Positions 24,836-32,648 of a stretch of 64,000 nucleotides of DNA are shown one piece after another. The notes beneath the pieces are model-generated. The model was not told where the DNA came from. It saw only the letters and a program-made list of their open reading frames with translations, and made no database searches. Each line of letters opens with the position of its first letter. Positions within the stretch are counted from its first letter, which is position 1. Source of the DNA: Eubacteriales bacterium (GTDB lineage Bacteria; Bacillota; Clostridia; Lachnospirales; Lachnospiraceae). A program made the position numbers and the translations under genes. Location: contig JAUNDP010000001.1 in assembly GCA_030526005.1 (NCBI GenBank), forward strand, positions 1 to 64,000, in the 5' to 3' direction.

Positions 24836-24970
24836 ATGCGTAAAGTGGCGGGATATACTCTATTTTGGGTAGGAATCGGAATGGTGATTGGATTTTTGAT
24901 CCCGTGCGATACCATATCTGTTCTTTTGATTTTTTTACTTCTTGTTATGGGATACTGTCTGTTCATGTAG
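24836..24970 (+). CDS. Tiny two-helix membrane protein (44 residues)
   Basis: An ATG at 24836 opens a 44-codon frame ending in TAG at 24970, preceded by AAAAGGAG at 24824-24831. The product begins MRKVAGYTLFWVGIGMVIGF and continues with a second hydrophobic stretch after the short polar turn IPCDTIS. This gives two closely spaced membrane helices. It lies between gerW and a terminator, in the same direction. I know no function; the good ribosome site and uniform hydrophobic pattern argue that it is a real gene. Confidence 0.65.
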   Translation: MRKVAGYTLFWVGIGMVIGFLIPCDTISVLLIFLLLVMGYCLFM

Positions 24971-25009
24971 AGAACGACAGCAGAAAGAAAAGTTTTCATG
25001 TGAGAAAAT

Positions 25010-25066
25010 AAAAAAAGAGTATTGCTCTATCACAGGAATTCTGTTCATAGAACAATGCTCTTTTTT
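25010..25066. terminator. Bidirectional terminator between gerW region and rpmB
   Basis: AAAAAAAGAGTATTG plus TCTAT pairs with ATAGA plus CAATGCTCTTTTTT, with a T-run on either strand. It serves the small-ORF transcript and rpmB, which converge here. Confidence 0.85.
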
Positions 25067-25105
25067 GCCTTATAAAAAGTTCTTTTGAAATCTCTATAAG
25101 ATTTC

Positions 25106-25291
25106 TTATGCTCTTTCTACTTTTCCGGATCTTAAACAAGAAGTACATACATACATCTTTTTAGCAGCTCCGTTTACTTTAACTTTTACGGATTTGATGT
25201 TAGATTTCCACATTTTGTTAGATCTTCTATGAGAATGACTCACATTGTTTCCGAAATGAGCAGCTTTTTCACAAATAGCACATTTTGCCAT
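25106..25291 (-). CDS. rpmB: 50S ribosomal protein L28
   Basis: The 61-residue protein is L28: MAKCAICEKAAHFGNNVSHS at the start, HRRSNKMWKSNI, and YVCTSCLRSGKV at the end. The CxxC pairs (CAIC and CTSC) mark the zinc-binding form. The start has AAGGAGG upstream on the minus strand. It is a single-gene unit, as is common in clostridia, lying opposite the asp23-fakA-recG operon. Confidence 0.97.
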   Translation of the reverse strand: MAKCAICEKAAHFGNNVSHSHRRSNKMWKSNIKSVKVKVNGAAKKMYVCTSCLRSGKVERA

Positions 25292-25352
25292 GATAGCACC
25301 TCCTTGAGCTTTAATTGCCTATCTATCAACAGACAGACTCACAACACCTAAT

Positions 25353-25381
25353 ATTTTAGCAGATGAATATTTATTTTGCAA
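25353..25381 (-). promoter_or_regulatory. Predicted sigma-A promoter of rpmB
   Basis: On the minus strand TTGCAA (25381-25376), 17-base spacer, TAAAAT (25358-25353). Confidence 0.65.
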
Positions 25382-25430
25382 GCAAAAAATCGAAAATTAT
25401 GAAATTATTTTAGAAAACAGAAAATAATTA

Positions 25431-25459
25431 TTTCATTTTCCAGTAAAACAGGGTATAAT
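25431..25459 (+). promoter_or_regulatory. Predicted sigma-A promoter of the asp23-fakA operon
   Basis: A perfect TATAAT (25454-25459) with a weak -35 TTTCAT (25431-25436) at 17 bases. Confidence 0.5.
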
Positions 25460-25526
25460 AGACCATGAAATAGTTTGCAGAGAATGTGATTTTTGCAGAC
25501 AGAAAATAAAGTTTGGAGGGACCGAT

Positions 25527-25883
25527 ATGAAAGGACGCATGGATAACGAATTAGGTTCTATTGTGATCGATACAGATGTGATTGCGACATATGCTGGCAG
25601 CGTTGCTGTAGAATGCTTTGGAATTATTGGTATGGCAGCAGTCAATATGAAAGATGGATTGGTAAAATTATTAAAAAGAGAAAATCTTGGGCGTGGCATC
25701 TCCATCCGTGTAGAAGATAACAAAATTTCACTTGATTTCCATGTAATCGTTGCGTACGGGGTCAGTATCTCAGCAGTGGCGGACAACTTGATTGACAACG
25801 TGAAATATAAACTGGAAGAGTTTACGGGAATGGAAGTGGAACGAATAAATATTTACGTAGAAGGCGTAAGAGTAATTGATTAA
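25527..25883 (+). CDS. Asp23/Gls24 family envelope stress protein (YloU-like)
   Basis: The 118-residue protein has the Asp23 fold: GSIVIDTDVIATYAGSVAVE, then ECFGIIGMA, and a later ISLDFHVIVAYGVSISAVAD. Asp23 proteins are membrane-associated or cytosolic and linked to cell-envelope homeostasis; this small form matches YloU. It precedes a FakA/YloV-like gene by 13 bases, the same order as yloU-yloV in Bacillus. The ATG at 25527 follows GGAGGG. Confidence 0.92.
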   Translation: MKGRMDNELGSIVIDTDVIATYAGSVAVECFGIIGMAAVNMKDGLVKLLKRENLGRGISIRVEDNKISLDFHVIVAYGVSISAVADNLIDNVKYKLEEFTGMEVERINIYVEGVRVID

Positions 25884-25896
25884 GGAGGAACTTGCA

Positions 25897-27552
25897 GTGG
25901 ATACAAATAAAATCGATGCCAAACTTTGCGCAAAGATGTTTCTGACAGGAGCAAAAAATCTGGAGGCAAAGAAGGAGTGGATCAATGAATTAAATGTATT
26001 TCCGGTTCCGGATGGCGATACGGGAACAAACATGACCATGACGATTATGTCTGCGGCAAAAGAAGTCAGTGAACTGGAAGAGATTTCCATGCAGAAACTG
26101 GCAAAAGCGATTTCTTCAGGATCTCTGCGCGGGGCAAGAGGAAATTCAGGTGTTATTTTATCTCAGCTGTTTCGAGGATTTACAAAAGTAATTGCGGAAG
26201 TAGAATGGATTGATACGGAGATTCTGGCAGAAGCGCTCACAAAAGCAGTAGAGACTGCATACAAAGCAGTTATGAAACCAAAAGAAGGAACGATTTTGAC
26301 CGTTGCAAAAGGAGCGGCTGAAAAAGCACAGGAACTGGCTGAGACCATCAAAGATATGTCTATTTTTATCAGTGAAGTGATTGCAGAGGCAGAATATGTT
26401 CTTAGTCAGACTCCGGAAATGCTTCCGGTATTAAAGGAGGCAGGTGTTGTAGACTCCGGCGGACAGGGACTTTTGGAAGTGATGAAAGGTGCGTACGATG
26501 CTTTTCTTGGAAAAGAGCTGAATTATGGAATTGAGTTTGGCAAACCAAAGAAAAAGCCTCAGCTTGAGGTTTCCTATCAGGAAGAGACAGATATTAAATT
26601 TGGATACTGTACAGAATTTATTGTCAATCTGGAAGATACATACGATGATCAAGACGAGATGGAATTCAAATCATTTTTAAATTCGATTGGAGACTCTATC
26701 GTGCTTGTATCCGATGATGAAATTGTCAAAGTTCATGTACATACAAATGATCCAGGATTAGCCCTGCAAAGAGCATTGACATACGGATCTCTGAGCCGTA
26801 TCAAGATTGATAATATGCGTGAAGAACATCAGGAAAAACTGATAAAAGATGCGGAACGCCTTGCAGCGGAACAGGCAAAACAGATGCCAAGAAAAGAGGT
26901 AGGCTTTATCTGTGTTTCTGTTGGAGAAGGAATGGGAGAAATCTTTGAGAGCCTTGGCGCAGATTATCTGATTGAAGGCGGACAGACAATGAATCCAAGT
27001 ACGCAGGATGTATTGGAAGCGATCGACCATGTCAACGCAGATCATATTTTTATCTTCCCAAATAATAAAAATATTATTCTTGCAGCGAATCAGGCAAAAG
27101 TGCTGACGAAAGATAAAAATATTTTTGTAGTTCCGACAAAGACTGTTCCACAGGGAATTACTGCAATGATCGCATATGTAATGGAAAAGAGTCCTGAAGA
27201 AAATGAGAAAATTATGCTGGAAGAAATTGCCCATGTAAAGACAGGACAGATTACATACGCAGTCAGAGATACAAAGATTGACGATAAAGAAATCCACAAA
27301 GATGATATTATGGGATTGGGAGATCATTCTTTGCTGGCTGTTGGTACAGAGCTGGAAGAAGTTGCGTTAAATACAGTGAAAGCTATGGTAGATGAAGATA
27401 CAGAGCTGATTAGCATTTACTATGGAAAAGATACGAAAGAAAGCGATGCAGCATCGCTGGCAGAAAAGATAGAGGAAATATATCCTGATTGTGAGATTGA
27501 ACTGCAAAATGGAGGACAGCCGATTTACTATTATGTAATCTCTGCTGAGTAA
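25897..27552 (+). CDS. DAK2-domain FakA-like fatty-acid kinase (YloV)
   Basis: The 551-residue protein has an N-terminal DhaL/DAK2 ATP-binding domain with NVFPVPDGDTGTNMTMT near residue 35 and SGSLRGARGNSGVILSQ near 78, a middle domain, and a C-terminal DegV-like region. This is the FakA arrangement; FakA phosphorylates fatty acids presented by FakB for phospholipid synthesis. No fakB is in the window. I place the start at GTG 25897, six bases after AAGGAGGAA; an in-frame TTG further upstream overlaps the previous gene. Confidence 0.88.
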   Translation: MDTNKIDAKLCAKMFLTGAKNLEAKKEWINELNVFPVPDGDTGTNMTMTIMSAAKEVSELEEISMQKLAKAISSGSLRGARGNSGVILSQLFRGFTKVIAEVEWIDTEILAEALTKAVETAYKAVMKPKEGTILTVAKGAAEKAQELAETIKDMSIFISEVIAEAEYVLSQTPEMLPVLKEAGVVDSGGQGLLEVMKGAYDAFLGKELNYGIEFGKPKKKPQLEVSYQEETDIKFGYCTEFIVNLEDTYDDQDEMEFKSFLNSIGDSIVLVSDDEIVKVHVHTNDPGLALQRALTYGSLSRIKIDNMREEHQEKLIKDAERLAAEQAKQMPRKEVGFICVSVGEGMGEIFESLGADYLIEGGQTMNPSTQDVLEAIDHVNADHIFIFPNNKNIILAANQAKVLTKDKNIFVVPTKTVPQGITAMIAYVMEKSPEENEKIMLEEIAHVKTGQITYAVRDTKIDDKEIHKDDIMGLGDHSLLAVGTELEEVALNTVKAMVDEDTELISIYYGKDTKESDAASLAEKIEEIYPDCEIELQNGGQPIYYYVISAE

Positions 27553-27584
27553 AAAAGTCAGATTTAAAAAAATCAGGATAGATG

Positions 27585-27620
27585 AAAATAGCATGGGATA
27601 TAGAGGCCATGCTATTTTTT
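27585..27620 (+). terminator. Terminator after fakA-like gene
   Basis: AAAATAGCATGG (27585-27596) pairs perfectly with CCATGCTATTTT (27607-27618), followed by TT. Confidence 0.85.
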
Positions 27621-27685
27621 CATTGATATGATAAAAGAAATAAAATGAAAGCAGATTTCATACAGATATAAGCGGAGTAAAAGAA

Positions 27686-29743
27686 ATGAGAGAGACAGAC
27701 TCAATCGAGACATTGAAGGGAATTGGTCCGAAGACAAAAGAATTTTTTCAAAAAGCAGGAATTGAAACAGTAGAAGACTTGCTGCGTTATTATCCAAAGA
27801 GATATGAAAAAATGGAAAATCCTGCACCAGTTATGATGGTCAGAGAAGGAGATACAGCTGTGATCTGTGCATCTCTTGCAGGACCTTTAAGTATACGCCG
27901 AGGACGAAATTTTCATATTACAGCTGGAACTTTGGCAGATGAGACAGGAAAAATACAGGTGATATGGCATCACATGCCCTATATGGCCAGTACATTAAAG
28001 AGAGGACAATCCTACATTTTTCGAGGGAAAATAACAAAAAAAGGTCAGGCATTTCTGCTTGTCCAACCGGCAGTGTTTGATAAAGAAAAATACAAGGAAC
28101 TGCAAAAAGAGCTTCAGCCAGTTTATCCTTTAGTGCAGGGCTTGACAGAAAATATGGTAAAAAAAGCAGTAAAACAGGCGCTTAAACTGTCAGACGGATC
28201 TCTTGAATTCTTACCTGGCGATATTCAAAAGAAATATCATCTGTCAGAGCTTGGATATGCTCTGGAGCAGATTCATTTCCCGAAAGAGGAATATGATCTG
28301 CATCTTGCAAGACGCAGACTGGTGTTTGAAGAATTTTTGCTTTTTATTTTATCTGTACGTCAATTAAAACAGAAAAAAGAAAAAGTCAAAACGGTCTATC
28401 AGCTTCAGAAATCTGAAAATATAAAAAAATTTTCAGAAAATCTCGGCTATGATCTGACAAGAGCGCAGAAAAAGGTGTGGCAGGAAATTGAAGCAGATAT
28501 GCGAAAAGATACAGCAATGGCAAGACTGGTGCAAGGGGATGTCGGATCAGGAAAAACGGTGATTGCGGTGATGGCTCTTTTGATGGCAGCAGAAAATGGA
28601 TATCAGGGCGCTTTGATGGTTCCGACAGAAGTATTGGCAAAACAGCATTATGAATCAATTTGCTCCCTTTTTCGGAAAAACGGATATTCATATCAAGCTG
28701 TACTTTTGACAGGATCAACGAAAGCAAAAGAAAAAAAAGAAATTTATCGTCAGATTGAATCCGGGGAAGCGGCAATTATTGTAGGAACACATGCATTGAT
28801 TCAGGAAAAGGTATGTTATAAACATCTTGCTCTGGCAGTGACGGATGAACAGCACAGATTTGGAGTAAAACAGAGAGAAGAACTGATGGAAAAGGGAAAA
28901 AGTCCACATATACTTGTCATGAGTGCGACGCCGATTCCGAGAACATTAGCAGTCATTTTATATGGTGATCTGGATATTTCTGTGATTGATGAACTGCCGG
29001 CAGAACGACTGCCGATCAAGAACTGTGTTGTAGATACAACATATCGACCGAAAGCATATCGTTTTATACAAAAGGAAATTGAAAAAGGGCATCAGGCATA
29101 TATTATATGTCCAATGGTAGAAGAGAGTGAGAATCTGGAGGCTGAAAATGTAATTGACTATACAGAACAGCTTAGAGAAGAACTGCCAGAAGACATTTCG
29201 ATTGCGTATCTTCATGGGAAAATGAAAGCAAAAGAAAAAAATGAAATAATGGAACGTTTTGTCTTAGGAAAAATTCAGATTCTTGTGTCGACAACGGTGG
29301 TCGAGGTAGGAGTCAATGTCCCCAATGCTACCGTTATGATGATTGAAAATGCAGAGCGCTTCGGATTGGCACAGCTGCATCAGCTGAGAGGAAGAGTGGG
29401 ACGAGGGAAAGATCAGAGCTATTGTATTATGATCCGCGCATCAGATGGAAGGGTAGTGAAAGAACGACTTGAGATTTTAAATCAATCAAATGATGGATTT
29501 TACATTGCAGGACAGGATTTGAAATTAAGGGGGCCAGGAGATTTGTTTGGCATAAAACAAAGCGGAATCATGGAGTTTAAAATAGGCGATGTCTTTCAGG
29601 ATGCCAAAATTCTGCAGGAGGCGAATGAGGCAGCAGATCAGATTCTGATACAAGATCCGGATTTTTTGCTGAAAGACCATCAAAAACTGAAAAATAAGAT
29701 AAAAGAATATTTTTTTGAGGGAACGAGTCAACTTAATCTCTAA
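27686..29743 (+). CDS. recG: ATP-dependent DNA helicase RecG
   Basis: RecG remodels stalled replication forks and Holliday junctions. The 685 residues include the N-terminal wedge/OB domain (LKGIGPKTKEFFQKAGI, LLRYYPKRYE), Walker A GDVGSGKTVIAVMAL, the DEQHRFGVKQRE box, the GxxR-type motif QLRGRVGRGKDQSYC, and the C-terminal GQDLKLRGPGDLFGIKQSG. The start at 27686 follows a weak AGCGGAG site. recG follows the yloU-yloV pair here much as in Bacillus. Confidence 0.97.
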   Translation: MRETDSIETLKGIGPKTKEFFQKAGIETVEDLLRYYPKRYEKMENPAPVMMVREGDTAVICASLAGPLSIRRGRNFHITAGTLADETGKIQVIWHHMPYMASTLKRGQSYIFRGKITKKGQAFLLVQPAVFDKEKYKELQKELQPVYPLVQGLTENMVKKAVKQALKLSDGSLEFLPGDIQKKYHLSELGYALEQIHFPKEEYDLHLARRRLVFEEFLLFILSVRQLKQKKEKVKTVYQLQKSENIKKFSENLGYDLTRAQKKVWQEIEADMRKDTAMARLVQGDVGSGKTVIAVMALLMAAENGYQGALMVPTEVLAKQHYESICSLFRKNGYSYQAVLLTGSTKAKEKKEIYRQIESGEAAIIVGTHALIQEKVCYKHLALAVTDEQHRFGVKQREELMEKGKSPHILVMSATPIPRTLAVILYGDLDISVIDELPAERLPIKNCVVDTTYRPKAYRFIQKEIEKGHQAYIICPMVEESENLEAENVIDYTEQLREELPEDISIAYLHGKMKAKEKNEIMERFVLGKIQILVSTTVVEVGVNVPNATVMMIENAERFGLAQLHQLRGRVGRGKDQSYCIMIRASDGRVVKERLEILNQSNDGFYIAGQDLKLRGPGDLFGIKQSGIMEFKIGDVFQDAKILQEANEAADQILIQDPDFLLKDHQKLKNKIKEYFFEGTSQLNL

Positions 29744-29749
29744 AAAAGG

Positions 29750-29778
29750 TTGTAATTTCGACAAATTTGTTATATGAT
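29750..29778 (+). promoter_or_regulatory. Strong promoter with no downstream gene on its strand
   Basis: TTGTAA (29750-29755), 17-base spacer, TATGAT (29773-29778). The next plus-strand gene is mgsA, 620 bases away beyond a convergent SASP gene. The spacer contains an exact Spo0A box. Confidence 0.55.
29757..29763 (-). promoter_or_regulatory. Candidate Spo0A box
   Basis: TTCGACA, i.e. TGTCGAA on the minus strand, fits the 0A-box consensus TGNCGAA. It lies inside a promoter spacer. Confidence 0.4.
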
Positions 29779-29807
29779 TTTTAAGGACAAATATGTGAAA
29801 CAGAAAA

Positions 29808-29880
29808 ACGGAGCTCTTTTTCTCATTCGTATTTTATCAAGAGAGAACTCCTATAAAATACAGAAAAAGCGTTCCGTCTT
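29808..29880. ncRNA. Long two-part hairpin: bidirectional terminator or small RNA
   Basis: ACGGAGCTCTTTTTCT (29808-29823) pairs with AGAAAAAGCGTTCCGT (29862-29877) at 15 of 16 positions, including one G-U. Inside it GTATTTTAT (29829-29837) pairs perfectly with ATAAAATAC (29853-29861), with a 5-base bulge on one side. CTTTT follows on the plus strand and TTTTTCTG on the minus strand. It may simply end the recG and SASP transcripts from both sides. With a strong promoter only about 30 bases upstream, it could also form most of a short RNA. Confidence 0.5.
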
Positions 29881-29957
29881 TTGGTCATAGAAATTAAGAA
29901 AAAACAGATTAATCTCTATGGCTGAACTTTATGAGAGATCAGTAAAAACCGGCTTCC

Positions 29958-30206
29958 TTAGAATTTGGAAGTTCCCATGCTGCCTGCATTCATGTTGCCC
30001 ATATTACCGGACATCTGTTTTTCCTGCGCTTCAATCATTTTCTTTACCATATATCCGCCTACGGAACCGTTCTGTCTGGAAGTGAGGTTTCCGTTGTACC
30101 CATCTGTTAACGGAACACCCAGCTCATTTGCGACTTCAAATTTGAAACGGTTCATTGCGCTCTTTGCTTCAGGTACTGCTGTTTTGTTAGATGAATTGTT
30201 TGACAT
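29958..30206 (-). CDS. Small acid-soluble spore protein, alpha/beta type
   Basis: SASPs coat and protect DNA in dormant spores. The 82-residue protein has both family motifs: FKFEVANELGVPL (the germination protease region) and LTSRQNGSVGGYMVKKMIEA. It ends in an unusual Met/Gly/Asn tail, GNMGNMNAGSMGTSKF. The ATG at 30206 has AAGGAGG upstream on the minus strand; the open frame continues upstream but is not coding. A CATAATA element at 30269-30263 (minus strand) resembles a sigma-G -10 box. Confidence 0.93.
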   Translation of the reverse strand: MSNNSSNKTAVPEAKSAMNRFKFEVANELGVPLTDGYNGNLTSRQNGSVGGYMVKKMIEAQEKQMSGNMGNMNAGSMGTSKF

Positions 30207-30397
30207 ATAAATGCCTCCTTTTCTTATTTGTTTTTTGCAATCTGTATTTGTTATTGCAATGGTATTATGTGAAGAAACAACAAAAAATAAACTAGAAATT
30301 TTTTCAAGTAATTCTAATTTTTTGAGAAAAATATCTTTTAAAGATACGGCAGAATATGATATAATTAAAGTAACTATAAAGTAGGAGATAAAGGAAA

Positions 30398-30787
30398 ATG
30401 AATATAGGATTAATTGCACATAACAGTAAAAGAACGTTGTTGGAAGACTTTTGTATCGCATATAAAAGAATCCTTTCAAAACATGAGTTATATGCGACAG
30501 GAACAACAGGCAGAAGAGTAGAAGAAGTGACAAATTTAAAAGTACACAAATTTCTTCCGGGAAGTATTGGAGGAGACAGACAGTTTATGGAGATGATCGA
30601 GAGAAATAGTATGGATATGGTATTATTTTTCTATAATCCGGCGATGATTGACCCAAAGGAACCGGATATCTATGAAATCTCCAGACGATGCGACCAATAC
30701 AATATTCCAATGGCTACGAACATTGCGACAGCAGAATCTTTAATTCTGGGATTGGACAGAGGAGATTTGGACTGGAGATTACTGTAA
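30398..30787 (+). CDS. mgsA: Methylglyoxal synthase
   Basis: MgsA converts dihydroxyacetone phosphate to methylglyoxal and phosphate, bypassing lower glycolysis. The 129-residue protein has NIGLIAHNSKRTLLEDF, LYATGTTGRRVEEV, the catalytic segment PGSIGGDRQF, VLFFYNPAMIDPKEPDI and PMATNIATAESLI, all conserved. The start follows TAGGAG. Just upstream are TATGATATAAT -10-like sequences and a palindrome ATCTTTTAAAGAT (30333-30345), a possible operator. Confidence 0.95.
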   Translation: MNIGLIAHNSKRTLLEDFCIAYKRILSKHELYATGTTGRRVEEVTNLKVHKFLPGSIGGDRQFMEMIERNSMDMVLFFYNPAMIDPKEPDIYEISRRCDQYNIPMATNIATAESLILGLDRGDLDWRLL

Positions 30788-30875
30788 GCTCTTTTGAGAA
30801 ATCTGTTTTATAAAAAGAACGGTAAAATAAAAAGACCGAAAAGTCCAGAAAATACAATTTGGAGGATACAGACGT

Positions 30876-32546
30876 ATGTCGATCAATGACATTGAGAATT
30901 TATTTCTTTTTGCAGGCGGTCTGGGCATGTTTTTATTTGGAATGCACAGTATGTCAGATGGTATACAAAAAAGTACCGGAAGTAAAATGCAGGAACTTCT
31001 TGGAATTCTGACAAACAACAGACTGGTTGCTGTTCTGGTGGGGGCGCTGATCACAGCGATTATTCAGAGCAGCGGTGCGACTACTGTCATGGTAGTTGGA
31101 TTTGTAAACGCAGGAATTATGACGCTTGGCCAGGCTGTGGGCGTTATCATGGGGGCTAACATCGGTACATGTATCACATCATGGATCGTATCACTGGGAC
31201 AACTGGGAGATAGCTTTAAAGCAATTTCTCCTTCGCTTTATGCACCGCTGCTGGTTGGTTTAGGTGCATTTTTGATTATGTTTTCCAAGAAACAGAAAAA
31301 GAGAAATATCGGTGATATTTTAATCGGTCTGGGACTGCTTTTTATCGGTCTTGATTTTATGAAAAATTCAGCTGCTGATTATATGGAACTTCCGATCTTT
31401 ACACAGGCATTTGCTTTATTTGGAAGCAATCCATTCTTGGGAGTTCTGATCGGCGCTGTCGTAACAGGAATCATGCAAAGTTCCTCAGCATCGGTTGGTA
31501 TCTTGCAGACACTGGCTGCAACAGGAGGCGTTGTGACGACGAGTTCAGCAATCTATATCAGCCTTGGCTCCAATATCGGATCATGTTTTACGGCATTGCT
31601 GTCCAGTATGGGAGCACCGAGAAATGCAAAACGTGCCGCTGTTATCCATCTGTCATTTAATGTGATAGGTACGATTATCTTTGGAATTGCAATGTTTGTA
31701 TTTTTCAATTTTAATCCGGCATTTGCGACAGCTGGTATAGGAAGCGTAGGAATTTCTGTTTTCCATACTATATTTAATATCGTCTGTACCATTTTACTTT
31801 TCCCATTTGCGAATTATCTTGTAAAATTATCTGGAATTATCGTTAAAGGAAAAGATGAAGAAGAGATTGAGGAAAGCGATGAATGCGTAACACTGCGTCA
31901 TTTGGATGAACGTATTCTGGAGAGTCCTTCGTTTGCAGTAGAAAATGCAATTCTGGAAGTTGTTCATATGGGAAAAATTACACAGAACAATTTGAAATGC
32001 GCATATGAGGCAATTCTGGAACATGACCATGAAAAGATTGAACAGGTATATAAAACAGAGAAGACCATCAACAGTATGGAAAAAATGATTACGGAGTATC
32101 TCGTAAAAATAAGTAATCTGTCCTTGAATGAAGAACAGCACAATATTATTAACAATCTGTTCTATTCGGTCAGTGATATTGAACGTGTTGGAGATCACAC
32201 AGAAAACTTAGTTGAACTGGTGGATGTAAAAGACCGTGAGCCTATTATCTTTTCAGAGATGGCACAGGAAGAATTGAAAGAGATTATGGAACTTGTGTAT
32301 AAAGCATTTTCATTCTCAATCGAAGCCAGAGAAAAGCACAGCGTCGACGCAGCAAATAAGGTATCCAAATATGAAGATCAGGTGGACAGTATGGAAGAAG
32401 AACTGCGAGAGACACATATCGAACGTCTTTCTAAACAGCTTTGCTTACCGACAAACGGAGTGATCTTCCTGGATATTATCAGCAATTTGGAAAGAATTTC
32501 GGATCATGCCTATAATCTTGCCGGATATGTAATGTCAGAGGAATAA
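30876..32546 (+). CDS. Na/Pi cotransporter family protein with PhoU-like domain
   Basis: The 556-residue protein is a Na+/phosphate symporter-type membrane protein. The two inverted QSS repeats are visible as AIIQSSGATTVMVVGFVNAG near residue 65 and GIMQSSSASVGILQ near 200. The first ~310 residues are membrane-spanning; the rest is a cytoplasmic PhoU-like helical domain. Family members carry phosphate, though few clostridial ones have been tested. The ATG follows GGAGG. It converges on capA. Confidence 0.9.
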   Translation: MSINDIENLFLFAGGLGMFLFGMHSMSDGIQKSTGSKMQELLGILTNNRLVAVLVGALITAIIQSSGATTVMVVGFVNAGIMTLGQAVGVIMGANIGTCITSWIVSLGQLGDSFKAISPSLYAPLLVGLGAFLIMFSKKQKKRNIGDILIGLGLLFIGLDFMKNSAADYMELPIFTQAFALFGSNPFLGVLIGAVVTGIMQSSSASVGILQTLAATGGVVTTSSAIYISLGSNIGSCFTALLSSMGAPRNAKRAAVIHLSFNVIGTIIFGIAMFVFFNFNPAFATAGIGSVGISVFHTIFNIVCTILLFPFANYLVKLSGIIVKGKDEEEIEESDECVTLRHLDERILESPSFAVENAILEVVHMGKITQNNLKCAYEAILEHDHEKIEQVYKTEKTINSMEKMITEYLVKISNLSLNEEQHNIINNLFYSVSDIERVGDHTENLVELVDVKDREPIIFSEMAQEELKEIMELVYKAFSFSIEAREKHSVDAANKVSKYEDQVDSMEEELRETHIERLSKQLCLPTNGVIFLDIISNLERISDHAYNLAGYVMSEE

Positions 32547-32590
32547 AAGAGAAAAAATTTATAAAAAAGAAGATCGTGAGATCAGAAAAG

Positions 32591-32633
32591 AAGAGGGTTT
32601 CTGCAAAGCAAAAGATTTGCAGAAACCCTCTTT
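32591..32633. terminator. Bidirectional terminator between the Na/Pi transporter and capA
   Basis: AAGAGGGTTTCTGCAAA (32591-32607) pairs perfectly with TTTGCAGAAACCCTCTT (32616-32632) in a 17-bp stem. Confidence 0.85.
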
Positions 32634-32648
32634 ATCCTTAAAATGATT

